Positions 36,166-46,160 of a stretch of DNA of 64,000 bases are shown piece by piece. The first letter of the stretch is position 1. Every line of letters begins with the position of its first letter. A program made the position numbers and the translations under genes. Origin of the DNA: Chiridota heheva (taxonomy: Eukaryota > Echinodermata > Holothuroidea > Apodida > Chiridotidae); contig JAIGNY010002236.1 of assembly GCA_020152595.1 (NCBI GenBank), forward strand, positions 1,007,501 through 1,071,500. The letters run 5' to 3'. The notes beneath the pieces are model-generated. The model searched no databases. It had not been told where the DNA came from and saw nothing but the letters and a program-made list of their open reading frames with translations.

Positions 36166-37100
36166 ATTGCCAACCCAATATCACTTATGGTTCTTCCAGG
36201 AAGCATGAAACAAAATGTATTATTCATCAATTATTGACCTCTGACCTTCTAAGTGGCATATCCTGTTATATATGGACATAAGGCTGCATCACCCTCCACC
36301 AACCCACCAAGTAAAAACTTCACCAACCAAACAAGGATGAATACAATAGCAATTATGCTTTTTCACTGAAATGCAACAAAAAACATTCCATTATTATTGG
36401 ACCTTGGACATTTAAAGGACATGTCACATCTTTCCCAAGAACTTTTTATAATTCTTCATCAATGCACGAAGCAACAAACCAATTGTACTTGTTGTATTTG
36501 CATAATAGGCGACCAACCAAACTATACCATTTTATTTCCAGTTATTTGACCTCTGACTTTTGACCTTTTAATGACCTATCTCATTTTGTGCAGTACATAA
36601 CTCTACATCACCTGCCACCAACACACCAAGTACCAACCCAATATCACTCATGGTTATCCCACAGGAAGAGCAACACAAAATTTACCATTTTCAAATCAAT
36701 TATTTGACCTGTGACCTTTAAAATTTTAATGACATATAACCCTCCACCAACCCACCAAGTAACAAACTGGGCACCAATCCATCAAGGATTAGTAAAATAG
36801 CAATTACGAATTTCCAATGAAATTCTGCACAAAATTTATTATTTGACCTCTGACCTTTATGCGACATGTCACATCTTTTCACAGACAAGTTTACATCATC
36901 CCTCATCAATTGCACTGATGGTTTTCCCATAACACATGACAGACCAATACTATAAGTAAACTATTTGACCTCTGACCTTTTACCTTTAAATGACCTGTCC
37001 TTTTTTGTGCGTGACATAACCCTACATCACCTTCATCAACCCACAAAGTAATGACCCAATTGCACTGACAGTTTTCCCATAACACACGACCAGCCAAAAT
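36166..37100 (+). repeat. Degenerate ~200-bp tandem repeat next to the 17-bp satellite
   Basis: Recurring TTATTTGACCTCTGACCTTT, ATGACATGTCACATC-type text, CCACCAACCCACCAAGTAAC and GATGGTTTTCCCATAACACA at intervals near 36230, 36540, 36700, 36840 and 36960. The CCCACCAAGTAAC portion is most of the satellite monomer. Confidence 0.75.
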
Positions 37101-37915
37101 TTACCATTTATCACTCTACACCCTCCCACCAAGTTTCAATTTTATAGCTTGTGCGGTTTTCTCTCTACATGCGATACAAAAAAGGTGAGAAGGTGACTCA
37201 GTTCTTGAGTCTTTACCATATCTCCCAGTCAATGTTTTGACTTTTCCATCATTCTCGGTGACAGATGTAGGAGAGAATTTTGAGCTGTCCACCCTAGTGT
37301 TGGCACTAGGATTCGAAATTTGGTAAATTGTAAACTTGTGAATTTTTTTTTGTGGGGGAGGGGGGTAATATGAAAATTTGGAAAATTTACATTACTTAGG
37401 TACTATATGCTTATTTAATTTCTTTGCAGGAATTTCCCTCCCAAACTTGCGTTTTTGGGGAGGGGGAATTTATTTGGGTTGGGGAGGGGGTAATTTATTT
37501 AGGGGAACCCGCAATCCCAAGTCATAATTTGAATACTGGTCCACCAAGATATATCATAGATTTAGCATCAACTCATATTTAGATTGAAATTTGATCAGCC
37601 ATAATGCTCTGCTCAGATTGTACTACTCTTTACATTGCTGCATGCCTGTAGACATTGAAAGATACAATGTAATTTAAGATTCTATGTTCTTTTTGAGGTA
37701 AAAATGTTGCTAGCTGTCCTTATAAACCTTAGCAGGGTTCCTCAAACCCAGCAAAGAGTGCTGCAAAATACCTCTTATATATATATATTACAATCTTGAC
37801 CCCTACCATATCTCTGAAATGGTTCACATGACATAGATTTCAAGATTGGTATATTAATGACTGATTGCCAATGTATTTTTCATTACAATTTATTTAGAAG
37901 TTTTAAACTTTGACT
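37101..37915. other. Intronic, no gene recognised
   Basis: G-rich stretches at about 37350-37370 and 37455-37500, and a short AT tract near 37778. Confidence 0.5.
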
Positions 37916-38204
37916 GATTCCAATTACTTTTGTGTTGGGTTACATTTCTGACACAATTAACCATGTTGTCAATGTACGTTACACCCCACTAAACCAAACT
38001 AAGCCTTTGTAATCATTGATCAATAAACAGATTAGTCCACATACCATTTTTTGTTTTTTTCTCTCATTACTTCTGTGTTGGGTTAACATTTCTGACACAA
38101 TTAACCACGTTGTCAATATACATTACACCCCAACAAACCGAACTAAGCCTTTGAAATCTTTGATCAATAAACAGATTGATCCACATACCATTTTTTATTT
38201 TATT
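37916..38204 (+). repeat. ~145-bp tandem duplication immediately before HYR11
   Basis: Copy 1 (37916-38059) and copy 2 (38060-38204) share GTGTTGGGTTA, TGACACAATTAACCA, GATCAATAAACAGATT and CCACATACCATTTTTT. The real acceptor (CCCACAG) follows only copy 2. Confidence 0.9.
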
Positions 38205-38211
38205 CCCACAG

Positions 38212-38451
38212 ACACAAACCCACCAGAAATAATACGCTGTTCCCCAAATGTGAATCAAAGTGCAGATCCGGGAAATACAACCACAACAGTTTATTATGAC
38301 GCTCCAGTAGTGGTAGATTCATCAAACTTCAGTGAAAGTTATTCAATAGCGAATGGATCGGTGTTCAGTTTAGGACAACAGGAAGTGACCTACACAGCCA
38401 CAGATATCTTTGGCTTTTCATCAAACTGCACATTTATAGTTTCAGTAGTTG
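38212..38451 (+). CDS. HYR domain exon 10 (HYR11)
   Basis: 80 codons, phase 1-1; acceptor TCCCACAG, donor GTAAGT. Motifs are DTNPPEIIRCSPNVN, TVYYDAPVVVDSSN, FSLGQQEVTYTATDIFG and SNCTFIVSVVG. The conserved Trp is Tyr and the DNSG turn is DSSN, so this is a divergent but intact copy. The ~145 nt just before the acceptor are tandemly duplicated. Confidence 0.9.
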
Positions 38452-38524
38452 GTAAGTTGAAAAGAGTTAAAACTTTGCTTGAGGTCCATCAGGCCAGTGT
38501 TTATCCCTGGTTTCTTTGGCGTTA

Positions 38525-39200
38525 GTGGGTGAGCGCAAATACCCCCCCTGGACAGGACGCCAGTCTATCACGGGTTAACTAACTCCCAAGCAGTGATGGT
38601 ACTCAGTTACAGCTGAGTTGACTGGAGCAAGTAGAGCAAAGTGTCCTGCTCAAGGACACACTAAACCCACCTCACTCACTCCCACCTCCTTATTGGTTCC
38701 CCCAACCCCTCTGTAACAATTGCCACTGCATCCTCACAATCCAACACGTTCTCCTTGCTTGCCCCCTGTACAACCTTCCCAGAGCTTTCCTCGCTTCCCA
38801 CAACTCAATTGCTGAGTTCTTCCAGAAAAATCCTCCAGATAAAATAATCTCCTTCCTTCAGCATGCATCCCTCTACAACCATATTTAATTCTCCTCTTCC
38901 ACCCCCTCTCTACTTTGTTTTTGTTTTACCCATGCACCTCCTCTCTCGATCACAGCTTTCTGGCTTTTGTTCTTGAATTTCTCTCATTCTCCCCCTGGTC
39001 TCTTTCCTTCCTACCTCTAAAATGATCTGACCTCTCAGGCACAATTTGACCTTCCTTGTCGTGGTGCCGTTAAGACCTCATCAAACAAACAAACAAACAA
39101 ACAAGGACACACTACAGCGCTCACTATGGGAGTTGGACCTTGTACCTTTCGCATACGAGCATTGTTCCTTAACTGCTGGGTCACTACATTACCTAACTTG
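38525..39200 (+). repeat. Interspersed repeat split by a LINE insertion
   Basis: Left part 38525-38663 (CTGGACAGGACGCCAGTCTA, TGTCCTGCTCAAGGACACA) and right part 39102-39200 (CACTATGGGAGTTGGACC) belong to one repeat, a relative of which is at about 6235-6420. The LINE at 38664-39101 lies between them. Confidence 0.75.
38664..39101 (+). mobile_element. LINE 3' fragment with (CAAA)n tail and target-site duplication, copy B
   Basis: Same family as 20130. The sequence CAAGGACACACTA flanks it at 38651-38663 and 39102-39114, a 13-bp target-site duplication. It ends with GTGGTGCCGTTAAGACCTCA and CAAA repeats. 5'-truncated. Confidence 0.88.
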
Positions 39201-39355
39201 TTTGGATAAGAAATTTGTTGTCCATCAAGCCGACTGGTTGGCTTTGTGGTGACTAGATCATCTGCCTTACATCTGGTAGGCTCGGGCTTGATCCAGGGTC
39301 AGATCCTGCAAAAAACTTCAAACATTGGACCGGTTGCCTTATCTGGTTCTCCGCA

Positions 39356-40215
39356 TTAAAGGATTAGTTTAGTGGTCAAACAAGTCTATCTTATATGAAA
39401 GAGGACTTCGAAAGAAACAAAATGGTGAAGAAAGCATTCAAAAATCTTATTCCATTAAGGATTATTAGTTCGGTGGTCAAGCAAGTCCATCTTATATATG
39501 AAAGAGGACTTCAAAAGGGTAAAAATGGTGAAGAAAGCATTCAAAACTCGTATTCCGTAAAGGAATAATAGTTCGGTGGTCAAGCAAGTCCATTTTATAT
39601 GAAAGAGGACTTCATAAGAAACAAAATAGTGAAGAAACTATTCAAAAATCTTATTTTGTTAAGGAGATATTCAAATTTAAAGTTTGGTATCATTTGTGTA
39701 GAAATGACTGAAATCAAGACTGTTAGAAATTAGAATGTCAAAAAAGTAGTAAAACTGAAACTAGGAAGTCATTTATAATATACCATGAAGAAAGTTCAGT
39801 ATAAAATTAATCTAAATAGTATAAAAATTAAATAAACTTTCCTTTTTGATTAATTTGTTACCACAAGTCCCCATTTCTGATAAGATGGACAGCTATAACC
39901 TTGAACTAATCCTTTAACAGAATAAGCTTTTTGAACACTTTCTTCACCATTTTGTTTCTTTTGAAGTCCTCTTTTATATAAGATGGACATGCTTGACCAC
40001 TGAACTAATCCTTTAACAAAATAAGCTTTTTGAATGCTTTCTTCACCATTTTGTTTCTTTTGAAAGTCCTCTTTCATATAAGATGGACATGCTTGACCAT
40101 TAAACTAATCCTTTAACAGAATAATATTTTTGAATGCTTTCTTCACTATTTTGTTTCTTTTGAAGTCCTCTTTCATATAAGATGGACATGCTTGAGCCTG
40201 AGCTAATCCTCTAAG
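39356..40215. mobile_element. Foldback MITE, second member, arms amplified
   Basis: Starts TTAAAGGATTAGTTTAGTGG and ends GAGCTAATCCTCTAA. Three forward copies of the GAAAGAGGACTTC...AAATGGTGAAGAAAGC unit lie at 39356-39670, and three to four inverted copies at 39890-40215. The spacer (AGTAGTAAAACTGAA, ATCTAAATAGT) matches the spacer of the 12636 element in reverse orientation. Confidence 0.85.
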
Positions 40216-40345
40216 AGGACAGAGTTAATGATAATGTGGTTGGTGATGTGTTTGTCCCTTTGTCGGCTGCATACCCAAGATATTAATGCCTTTCTTTAAG
40301 AGGTAGCTTTAACAACATTTCCAAATATTTATTTTGTTTCTCCAG

Positions 40346-40584
40346 ACCAGGAAGTACCGATGTTCACCCCTTGCCCAGGGGCCATCACTGTGGCCACTCT
40401 CCCGGGAGTAAACTATAACTACGTGAACTGGACAATTCCTGTCATCACTGACAATGACAATGTTAGTTCTGTATACTTCAATTTGTCACCGGGAAATTTC
40501 ACCTTAGGGAACTATACAGTCATCTACAATGCTACGGACCTGTCAGGCAACACTGATGAATGTGTTTTGTTGTTGTAGTTGAGG
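40346..40584 (+). CDS. HYR domain exon 11 (HYR12), apparent -1 frameshift
   Basis: 239 nt between good sites (acceptor CTCCAG, donor GTAAGT at 40585). The frame gives DQEVPMFTPCPGA, YVNWTIPVITDNDN, FTLGNYTVIYNATDLSGN and DECV, then a TAG stop. Adding one T to the TTTT run at about 40564-40568 gives the expected Val-Phe-Val-Val-Val-Val-Glu-Gly ending in phase 1 (80 codons). A partial downstream copy of this exon end (41079 onward) still has five T's, supporting a lost T here. Confidence 0.85.
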
Positions 40585-40672
40585 GTAAGTGCTGTTGAAT
40601 TTCAATTGTGTAAAGCTCGATGAATAACTAGTCCAAGCCTTTTGGAAAGCACACACTCAGAAAATGTTGGGA

Positions 40673-41078
40673 ATTATAATTGGTGGTGGGGTAGGGAGGG
40701 GGGTTGAGGATTTGGAACAATTTGGTGATGAATAAGGAGTTCAGCAGTCTTCTGAAGCCAGAAGTACACAACAAGTATGCAAGAATTACTCAAGAAGTAC
40801 ATAAGAAGTACACAAGCTAATTCGAGTGAGGAGTCAAACATAAAAAAAAGTAAATGGACTTTGATTAGGGTTACATGCTGCGAACATGCATAATTGTAGT
40901 ACTTTCATTGCATGGCAGTTTTCTTTTCTTCCGTTGCCTGTCTACTTGATGTCTGGCTGTACATAAAGCCTGAATCCACATTCTCCAGTCCAATTCTTGT
41001 CTTGAATTTAGCACAGTACATCTTCAAATTGTTTCCAATCCTCGACTTCCCCCTCCCCACCCCCACCACCAATTATGA
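40673..41078. repeat. Inverted repeat pair beside a duplicated exon end
   Basis: 40673-40727 (AATTGGTGGTGGGG, TTGAGGATTTGGAACAATTT) is the reverse complement, with few mismatches, of 41023-41078. About 295 nt of unrelated sequence separate the arms. Confidence 0.85.
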
Positions 41079-41200
41079 TGTGTTTTTGGTATTGTATTGT
41101 AGTTGAGGGAAAGTGCTGTTGAATTTGAATTGTGTAAAGCTTGCTGAATAACAAGTCCAACCCTTTTGGAAAGCACACACATAGAAAATGTCCTGGTAAT
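41079..41200 (+). pseudogene. Copy of HYR12 exon 3' end with destroyed donor
   Basis: TGTTTTTGGTATTGTATTGT then AGTTGAGGGAAAGTGCTG matches 40561-40593, but the donor GGTAAG has become GGAAAG. Intron similarity continues (CTTTTGGAAAGCACACAC). The offset is about 522 bp. Confidence 0.85.
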
Positions 41201-41336
41201 TGTGTGTTCTTTCTTTGTCAAATTTTCCAAATTTTTAGGAGCATTGCATCGATGGTATGGTATCATTTTCAAAGACAATGATTCCCCCCAGAAAGTCTGA
41301 TTTCTTGATCTTTAATTTATTCTCATGATTTCACAG

Positions 41337-41578
41337 ATATCGAAAGCCCAGTCGTGTCATGTCCCTCCACCATTGATGCAAACACAGGCCGGGAGAAATA
41401 GATGTGACGATTTCTTGGAATGTGACAGCAACGGATAATTCTGGCTCAGTCATCATAACCAATTTGTCACCTTATAACTCTAGCGACAAATTTGTGCATG
41501 GTGTCTATACTATTGACTACCAGGCTGATGACCCCTCTGGCAACTCGGCCAATTGCTCGTTTCTTGTGAATGTCACAG
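41337..41578 (+). CDS. HYR domain exon 12 (HYR13), apparent -1 frameshift
   Basis: 242 nt; acceptor TCACAG, donor GTGAGA. The first 16-18 codons read DIESPVVSCPSTIDANTG. The HYR frame resumes as PGEIDVTISWNVTATDNSG, FVHGVYTIDYQADDPSGN and ANCSFLVNVTG. One base is missing near 41390-41394 (GGCCGGG; a CCC run shortened to CC fits), otherwise a TAG stop follows immediately. With it the exon is 81 codons, phase 1-1. Confidence 0.85.
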
Positions 41579-41639
41579 GTGAGATTTTCCTTTTATTGAA
41601 AGACAGAAGAAATATTATTATGATTATTTAAAATAGCAT

Positions 41640-42345
41640 TGCTTATGATGAAAATAACACTGATTGTGGTGAAAATACCATTGATATTATTGCTTGTAGT
41701 GAAAATACCATTGATATCATTGATTATGGTAAACATATTGATAATTTGTGATGAAAGTATCATTGATACCATTGATTATGGTAAAAATATCATTTTTACC
41801 ATTGATTAGGGTGAAAATACCATTGATTAGGATGGCAATACCATTGATACCGTTGATTGTGGTGAAAATGTGGCATTGATTGTGGGAAAAATACCACTAA
41901 TTATGGTGAACACACCATGATTAGGATGAAAATACCATTGATATCAATGATTATGGTAAAAATACCATTTTTACAATTAATTAGGATGAAAATAACATTG
42001 ATACCATTGATTAGGATTGCAATACCATTGATACTATTGATTGTGGTGAAAATGCCATTATGGTGAAAATAACATTGATATAATTGATTATGGTAAAAAT
42101 ACCATTGATTGTGGGAAAAATACCATAAATTATGGTGAAAATACCATTGATTGTGGTGAAACTACCATTGATGTCATTGATTGTGGTGATAATACCATTA
42201 ATTATGGTGCAAATATTATTGATAGTGGTGAAAATACCATTGATTAGGATGAAAATATAATTGATTGTTGTAAAAAAATACCATTGAATACTGTGAAAAT
42301 ACCATATTACAATTATGGGAAAAATACCATTTTGGTATTATTATA
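41640..42345 (+). repeat. Degenerate ~21-bp minisatellite
   Basis: Units of GAAAATACCATTGATTATGG with ATATCATTGATT insertions fill most of the intron between HYR13 and HYR14. Confidence 0.85.
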
Positions 42346-42502
42346 ATTAGGAATAATACCATATTGAATATGGTTATTAAAAAGTAGTTTAATTTATACA
42401 ATTGTGTAAACTTGATAACATTTTGGTTTAAAAATGTATATATATATATATATAAGAAACCACCATTTAACAACCAATTCTCCTTTCATTGCACCCTCAC
42501 AG

Positions 42503-42746
42503 ATATAGAGCCCCCAACCTTTCTTACGTGCCCGAGTAATATAACAGTTTACACAGATCCAGGATCGGAGAATGGGACGCATCATGGGCAGCGCCAACGT
42601 AACTGATAATGCAGGGGTGGTTAACATTTCTGATGTTGGTGTTCAATCGATGTATAGCCTGATTGGCTCTCCCCATCAGGTGGTGTATACGGCAGTAGAT
42701 GCCGTCGGCAATGACAACACCTGCGAGTTCTATGTCATAGTTCAAG
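42503..42746 (+). CDS. HYR domain exon 13 (HYR14), two apparent -1 frameshifts
   Basis: 244 nt; acceptor CCTCACAG, donor GTAGGT. It starts DIEPPTFLTCPSNITVYT then DPGSENG. Two single-base gaps, near 42578 (GG to G) and near 42597 (AAA to AA), restore the expected Thr-Ala-Ser-Trp-Ala-Ala-Pro-Asn-Val-Thr-Asp-Asn-Ala-Gly. The frame then runs cleanly through VVYTAVDAVGN and NTCEFYVIVQG. The corrected length is 82 codons. The reading frames before and after differ exactly as two -1 events predict. Confidence 0.82.
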
Positions 42747-42756
42747 GTAGGTCACA

Positions 42757-43015
42757 ATTTTTCAGGTCGCAACTTGCAGAACGCACCTTTCAGGTCACAG
42801 CCTTGCAAAACGCGCACCATTCAGGTTGCTACTTGCAGATCGCACCTTTCAGGTCACAGCCTTGCAGAACGCGTACCATTCAGGTCGCAACTTGCAGATC
42901 GCTACCTTTCAGGTCACAGCCTTGCAGATTGCACCATTCAGGTCGCAATTTGCAGATCGCTCCCTTTCAGGTCACAGCCTTGCAGATTGCACCTTTCAGG
43001 TCGCTATTTGCTACT
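42757..43015 (+). repeat. ~60-bp tandem repeat directly after the HYR14 donor
   Basis: Alternating half-units TTTCAGGTCACAGCCTTGCA and ATTCAGGTCGCAACTTGCAG, about 30 bp each, start 10 nt after the donor. Each half-unit contains a donor-like CAG|GT. Confidence 0.9.
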
Positions 43016-43454
43016 GGTGCTCCAAATCTTAAGAGGTAGAGCCAACATACTTCTTATAAAGTCCTTGAAATTTTGAACAATTTCAAAAAAGATAAGAAAT
43101 AAAATGTTTCATGTATCATATTAAAGGCATAGGCTTACAGTCAGCTGTACTTTCTATTCAGGGCAGCCGAGAATCTTACCATAATTCTGCAGATTCCAGC
43201 GGCAGGATCAACCATGATATATCCAAGTGTAAATCAACAATGCGTACACTGCGCGTCCTACACAGCATAGGCCCCTAACATAGAATAACTTGAAAACTGT
43301 ACAAATATGAATCTTATTCCAGTTTCACATTCCGCAATGTGTTTGAGGCGTGTGTTACTTCTTGCTCCATGAATGTGTTGTTTAAATCCCAATTAATCCA
43401 ATTTGTTTGAAGTATTATTGAAAGTAATTTCCAGACATGAGCATATAAATTCAT

Positions 43455-43891
43455 GAATGTAGGCTCCCAGTGTACACAACACAGTTACGTGCGTTGGTAG
43501 GAGCATTTGAACTCTTAAACGTAGGCTCTCAGTGTACACAACACAGTCACGTGCGTTGGTAGGAGCATTTGAATTCTTAAATGTAGGCTCTCAGTGTACA
43601 CAACACAGTCACGTGCGTTGGTAGGAGCATTTAGATTCTTAAATGTAGGCTCTCAGTGTACACAACACAGTCATATGCGTTGGTAGGAGCATTTGAATTC
43701 TTAAATGTAGGCTCGCAGTGTACACAACACGGTCACGTGCGTTGGTAGGAGCATTTGAATTCTTAAATGTAGGCTCGCAGTGTACACAACACGGTCACTT
43801 GCGTTGGTAGGAGCATTTGAATTCTTAAATGTAGGCTCTCAGTGTACACAACAGTCACGTGCATTGGTAGGAGCATTTGAATTCTTAAATG
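43455..43891 (+). repeat. 62-bp minisatellite, about 7 copies
   Basis: Units begin TAGGCTCTCAGTGTACACAA and contain GTGCGTTGGTAGGAGCATTT. Starts at 43461, 43522, 43584, 43646, 43708, 43770 and 43832. A broken unit reappears at 44389-44425 beyond a LINE insertion. Confidence 0.93.
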
Positions 43892-43902
43892 AATCCACCA
43901 TC

Positions 43903-44388
43903 AACAACCTTTCTCGTATCGACAACGTTCATATTACCCGTCTTAGAATTGGTCACACCCACCTCACTCACTCCCACCTCCTTATTGGTTCCCCCCAACC
44001 CCTCTGTAACAATTGCCACTGCATCACAATCCAACACGTTCTCCTTGCTTGCCCCCTGTACAACCTTCCCAGAGCTTCCTCGCTCCCCACAACTCAATTG
44101 CTGAGTTCTTCCAAAAATCCTCCAGATAAAATAGTCTCCTTCCTTCAGCATGCATCCCTCTACAACCATATTTAATTCTCCTCTTCCACCCCCTCTCTAC
44201 TTTGTTTTTGTTTTACCCATGCACCTCCTCTCTCGATCACAGCTTTCTGGCTTTTGCTCTTGAATTTCTCTCATTCTTCCCCTGGTCTCTTTCCTTCCTA
44301 CCTCTAAAATGATCTGACCTCTCAGGCACAATTTGATCTTCGTTGTCGTGGTGCCGTTAAGACCTCATCAAACAAACAAACAAACAAA
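43903..44388 (+). mobile_element. LINE 3' fragment with (CAAA)n tail, copy C, inside the 62-bp array
   Basis: Near-identical to 20130-20615, including CTTTCTCGTATCGACAACGT and the GCCGTTAAGACCTCATCAAA end. The array resumes immediately after the tail. Confidence 0.88.
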
Positions 44389-44589
44389 CTCAGTGTACAC
44401 AATACAGTTAACGTGCGTTGGTAGTAATCATCACGCCACCATTAAAGCTCTTTCAACTGCTTGTTTCCATGGTTTTAGCCTATGTGTTCAATATTTTCCC
44501 TTTTCATGAAAGTTGGGTTTAAATATCATATTCTCTATAGACCTTTTCAAATCTGATTCGGCAATTTCCGGATTACTGATTTGAATAAT

Positions 44590-44890
44590 GTCATATGGCA
44601 GAGATTCATGTGTCCTTAATGGACCAATCATATACTGGAGGAATCTTATTGACCAATAAAATACTGGAGGAATCTTGGCCGTCTGCACAATTCATGCATG
44701 GTATAGGACCAAGCATATGAAAACATATTTTCAAGTGCTCTTATCATACGTGCGTTATACATGAAGGAAATACTCACGCGTATTGCTGTTGACATTATTT
44801 TCCTCAAACCTGCACCTGATTGGTTGGCAAATAAAGGAAAAGTTTCCCCAGCATTTGATTGGTTGAAGTACTGAAGAAATTAAGTTCGGC
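44590..44890 (-). repeat. CCAAT-rich interspersed repeat, copy 2 (inverted)
   Basis: Reverse complement of the 30985 repeat: CACCTGATTGGTTGGCAAAT, CCCCAGCATTTGATTGGTTG and GTACTGAAGAAATT. Confidence 0.75.
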
Positions 44891-45210
44891 TAAACTCAGT
44901 TTGAACAGGTCTATAATAATTAGCAATTGCTTTTATGTGATTTATTATTTTCAATTTCTTGTGAAAGTGAATGCTATCTTTTGACAGCGTTACATTTTTT
45001 CAGTGCATTGTTTTACTTGTTGGTGAGTTATCAGGAAGAGTTTTGTGATAACAGAGAGCATTGATATAGCTATTCTTGAGGAGATAATTCATATGTGCAT
45101 GTGCATTTACCCCGTTCTATAGAAAATTATAGTGTAACCTTTTTAATTGAGTTAATATTGCCTCTATACCTCTTTGCATGCTAATTTGTTGAATCTAAAT
45201 TCTCTCACAG

Positions 45211-45456
45211 ACAATGAATCACCAGTATTTACGAACTGCCCTATGGATGTGATTCAGAATACATCAGCAGGTGTCGATTACGCTGAAGTAACTTGGGGAC
45301 CCATTACAGCCATGGACAACTCCGAGGGGAGTATCACATACTCAAACAATTCACAGGCAGCGATGAACCTCACCATTGGTTTTTATCAGTTCAATGTTTC
45401 TGCCACCGATGAGGCTGGAAACGTCGCTGTTTGTAACTTTAGCGTTACGATAAACG
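45211..45456 (+). CDS. HYR domain exon 14 (HYR15)
   Basis: 82 codons, phase 1-1; acceptor CTCACAG, donor GTGAGG. Motifs are DNESPVFTNCPMDVIQ, AEVTWGPITAMDNSEG, LTIGFYQFNVSATDEAGN and AVCNFSVTING. Intact, and the first clean exon after the run of frameshifted ones. Confidence 0.92.
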
Positions 45457-45479
45457 GTGAGGAGTTGGATGCGTGCTAA

Positions 45480-45780
45480 TAATAGATAAATTTATATAGC
45501 GCTAATTTTGTAAAAACATTCAAATTGCTTTACATACAAGCAAATTAGATACGAAAACAAAATTACAGAAATGACAACATAAATAGAATACAATAGATCA
45601 AATGCATCTGCTCATGATCCTTACACGTTGAGTATGAGATGAGGTATAATGTGCACTTTACAAGAACATGCTTTACCCATCTGCTCACCATCCTTACACG
45701 TTGAGTATGAGATGAGGTATAATGTGCACTTTACAAGAACATGCTTTACCCATCTGCTCATGATTCTTACACGTTCAAGT
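45480..45780. repeat. L2-like tail fragment plus 72-bp tandem repeat
   Basis: 45485-45545 has TTTATATAGCGCTAATTTTG, a motif shared with the LINE at 50944. From 45604, about 2.4 copies of a 72-bp unit (CCTTACACGTTGAGTATGAG, GTGCACTTTACAAGAACATG). Confidence 0.75.
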
Positions 45781-45919
45781 TGAATAAAAATGGTTTGTGT
45801 TGAGATGAAAGTACATAAAGAATTGTCTTGGACCTGCAAGTATGACATCACACTGCATAGTGTAGTGGGTATAAACTGGTGAGATCATGTAATGTATAAT
45901 AGTAGAGGATTGAAACATT

Positions 45920-46160
45920 AGTTGTTGTGCTCTTTAAAATTTCAAACAGTCAGACCCGACCTGATAAATAAGCAGGTCGGATCAGACTTTTCCTCTTTAT
46001 TTTTTTATTCTGAAAGCCACAAGTAATTAGAATCAAATTCCCTTATCAATTGTATTTGTTCTCCTGGTTGAGCAGTTATTCTAAGTAAAATAAGTGGTCT
46101 CATTGTTTGCTACAGTAAGTTTGTGGTCATAATCTACTGGAACAAATTTTTAAGGAAAAG
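45920..46160 (+). repeat. Dispersed repeat, copy 1
   Basis: Shares AAACAGTCAGACCCGACCTG, CCACAAGTAATTA and TAAGTTTGTGGT with 47570-47840, about 1.65 kb away in the same intron. Sequence from 46161 to 47024 shows nothing recognisable. Confidence 0.75.

Noticed and set aside
32439..42746. Gene is a pseudogene because of the in-frame stops in four exons
   Set aside because: The stops follow only from single-base gaps at short homopolymers; splice sites and remaining codons are conserved and flanking exons are intact. Kept as a finding, not as a pseudogene call.
42774..43076. Open frames with repeated Phe-Arg-Ser-Gln
   Set aside because: They arise from the ~60-bp tandem repeat after the HYR14 donor, open in all three plus frames.
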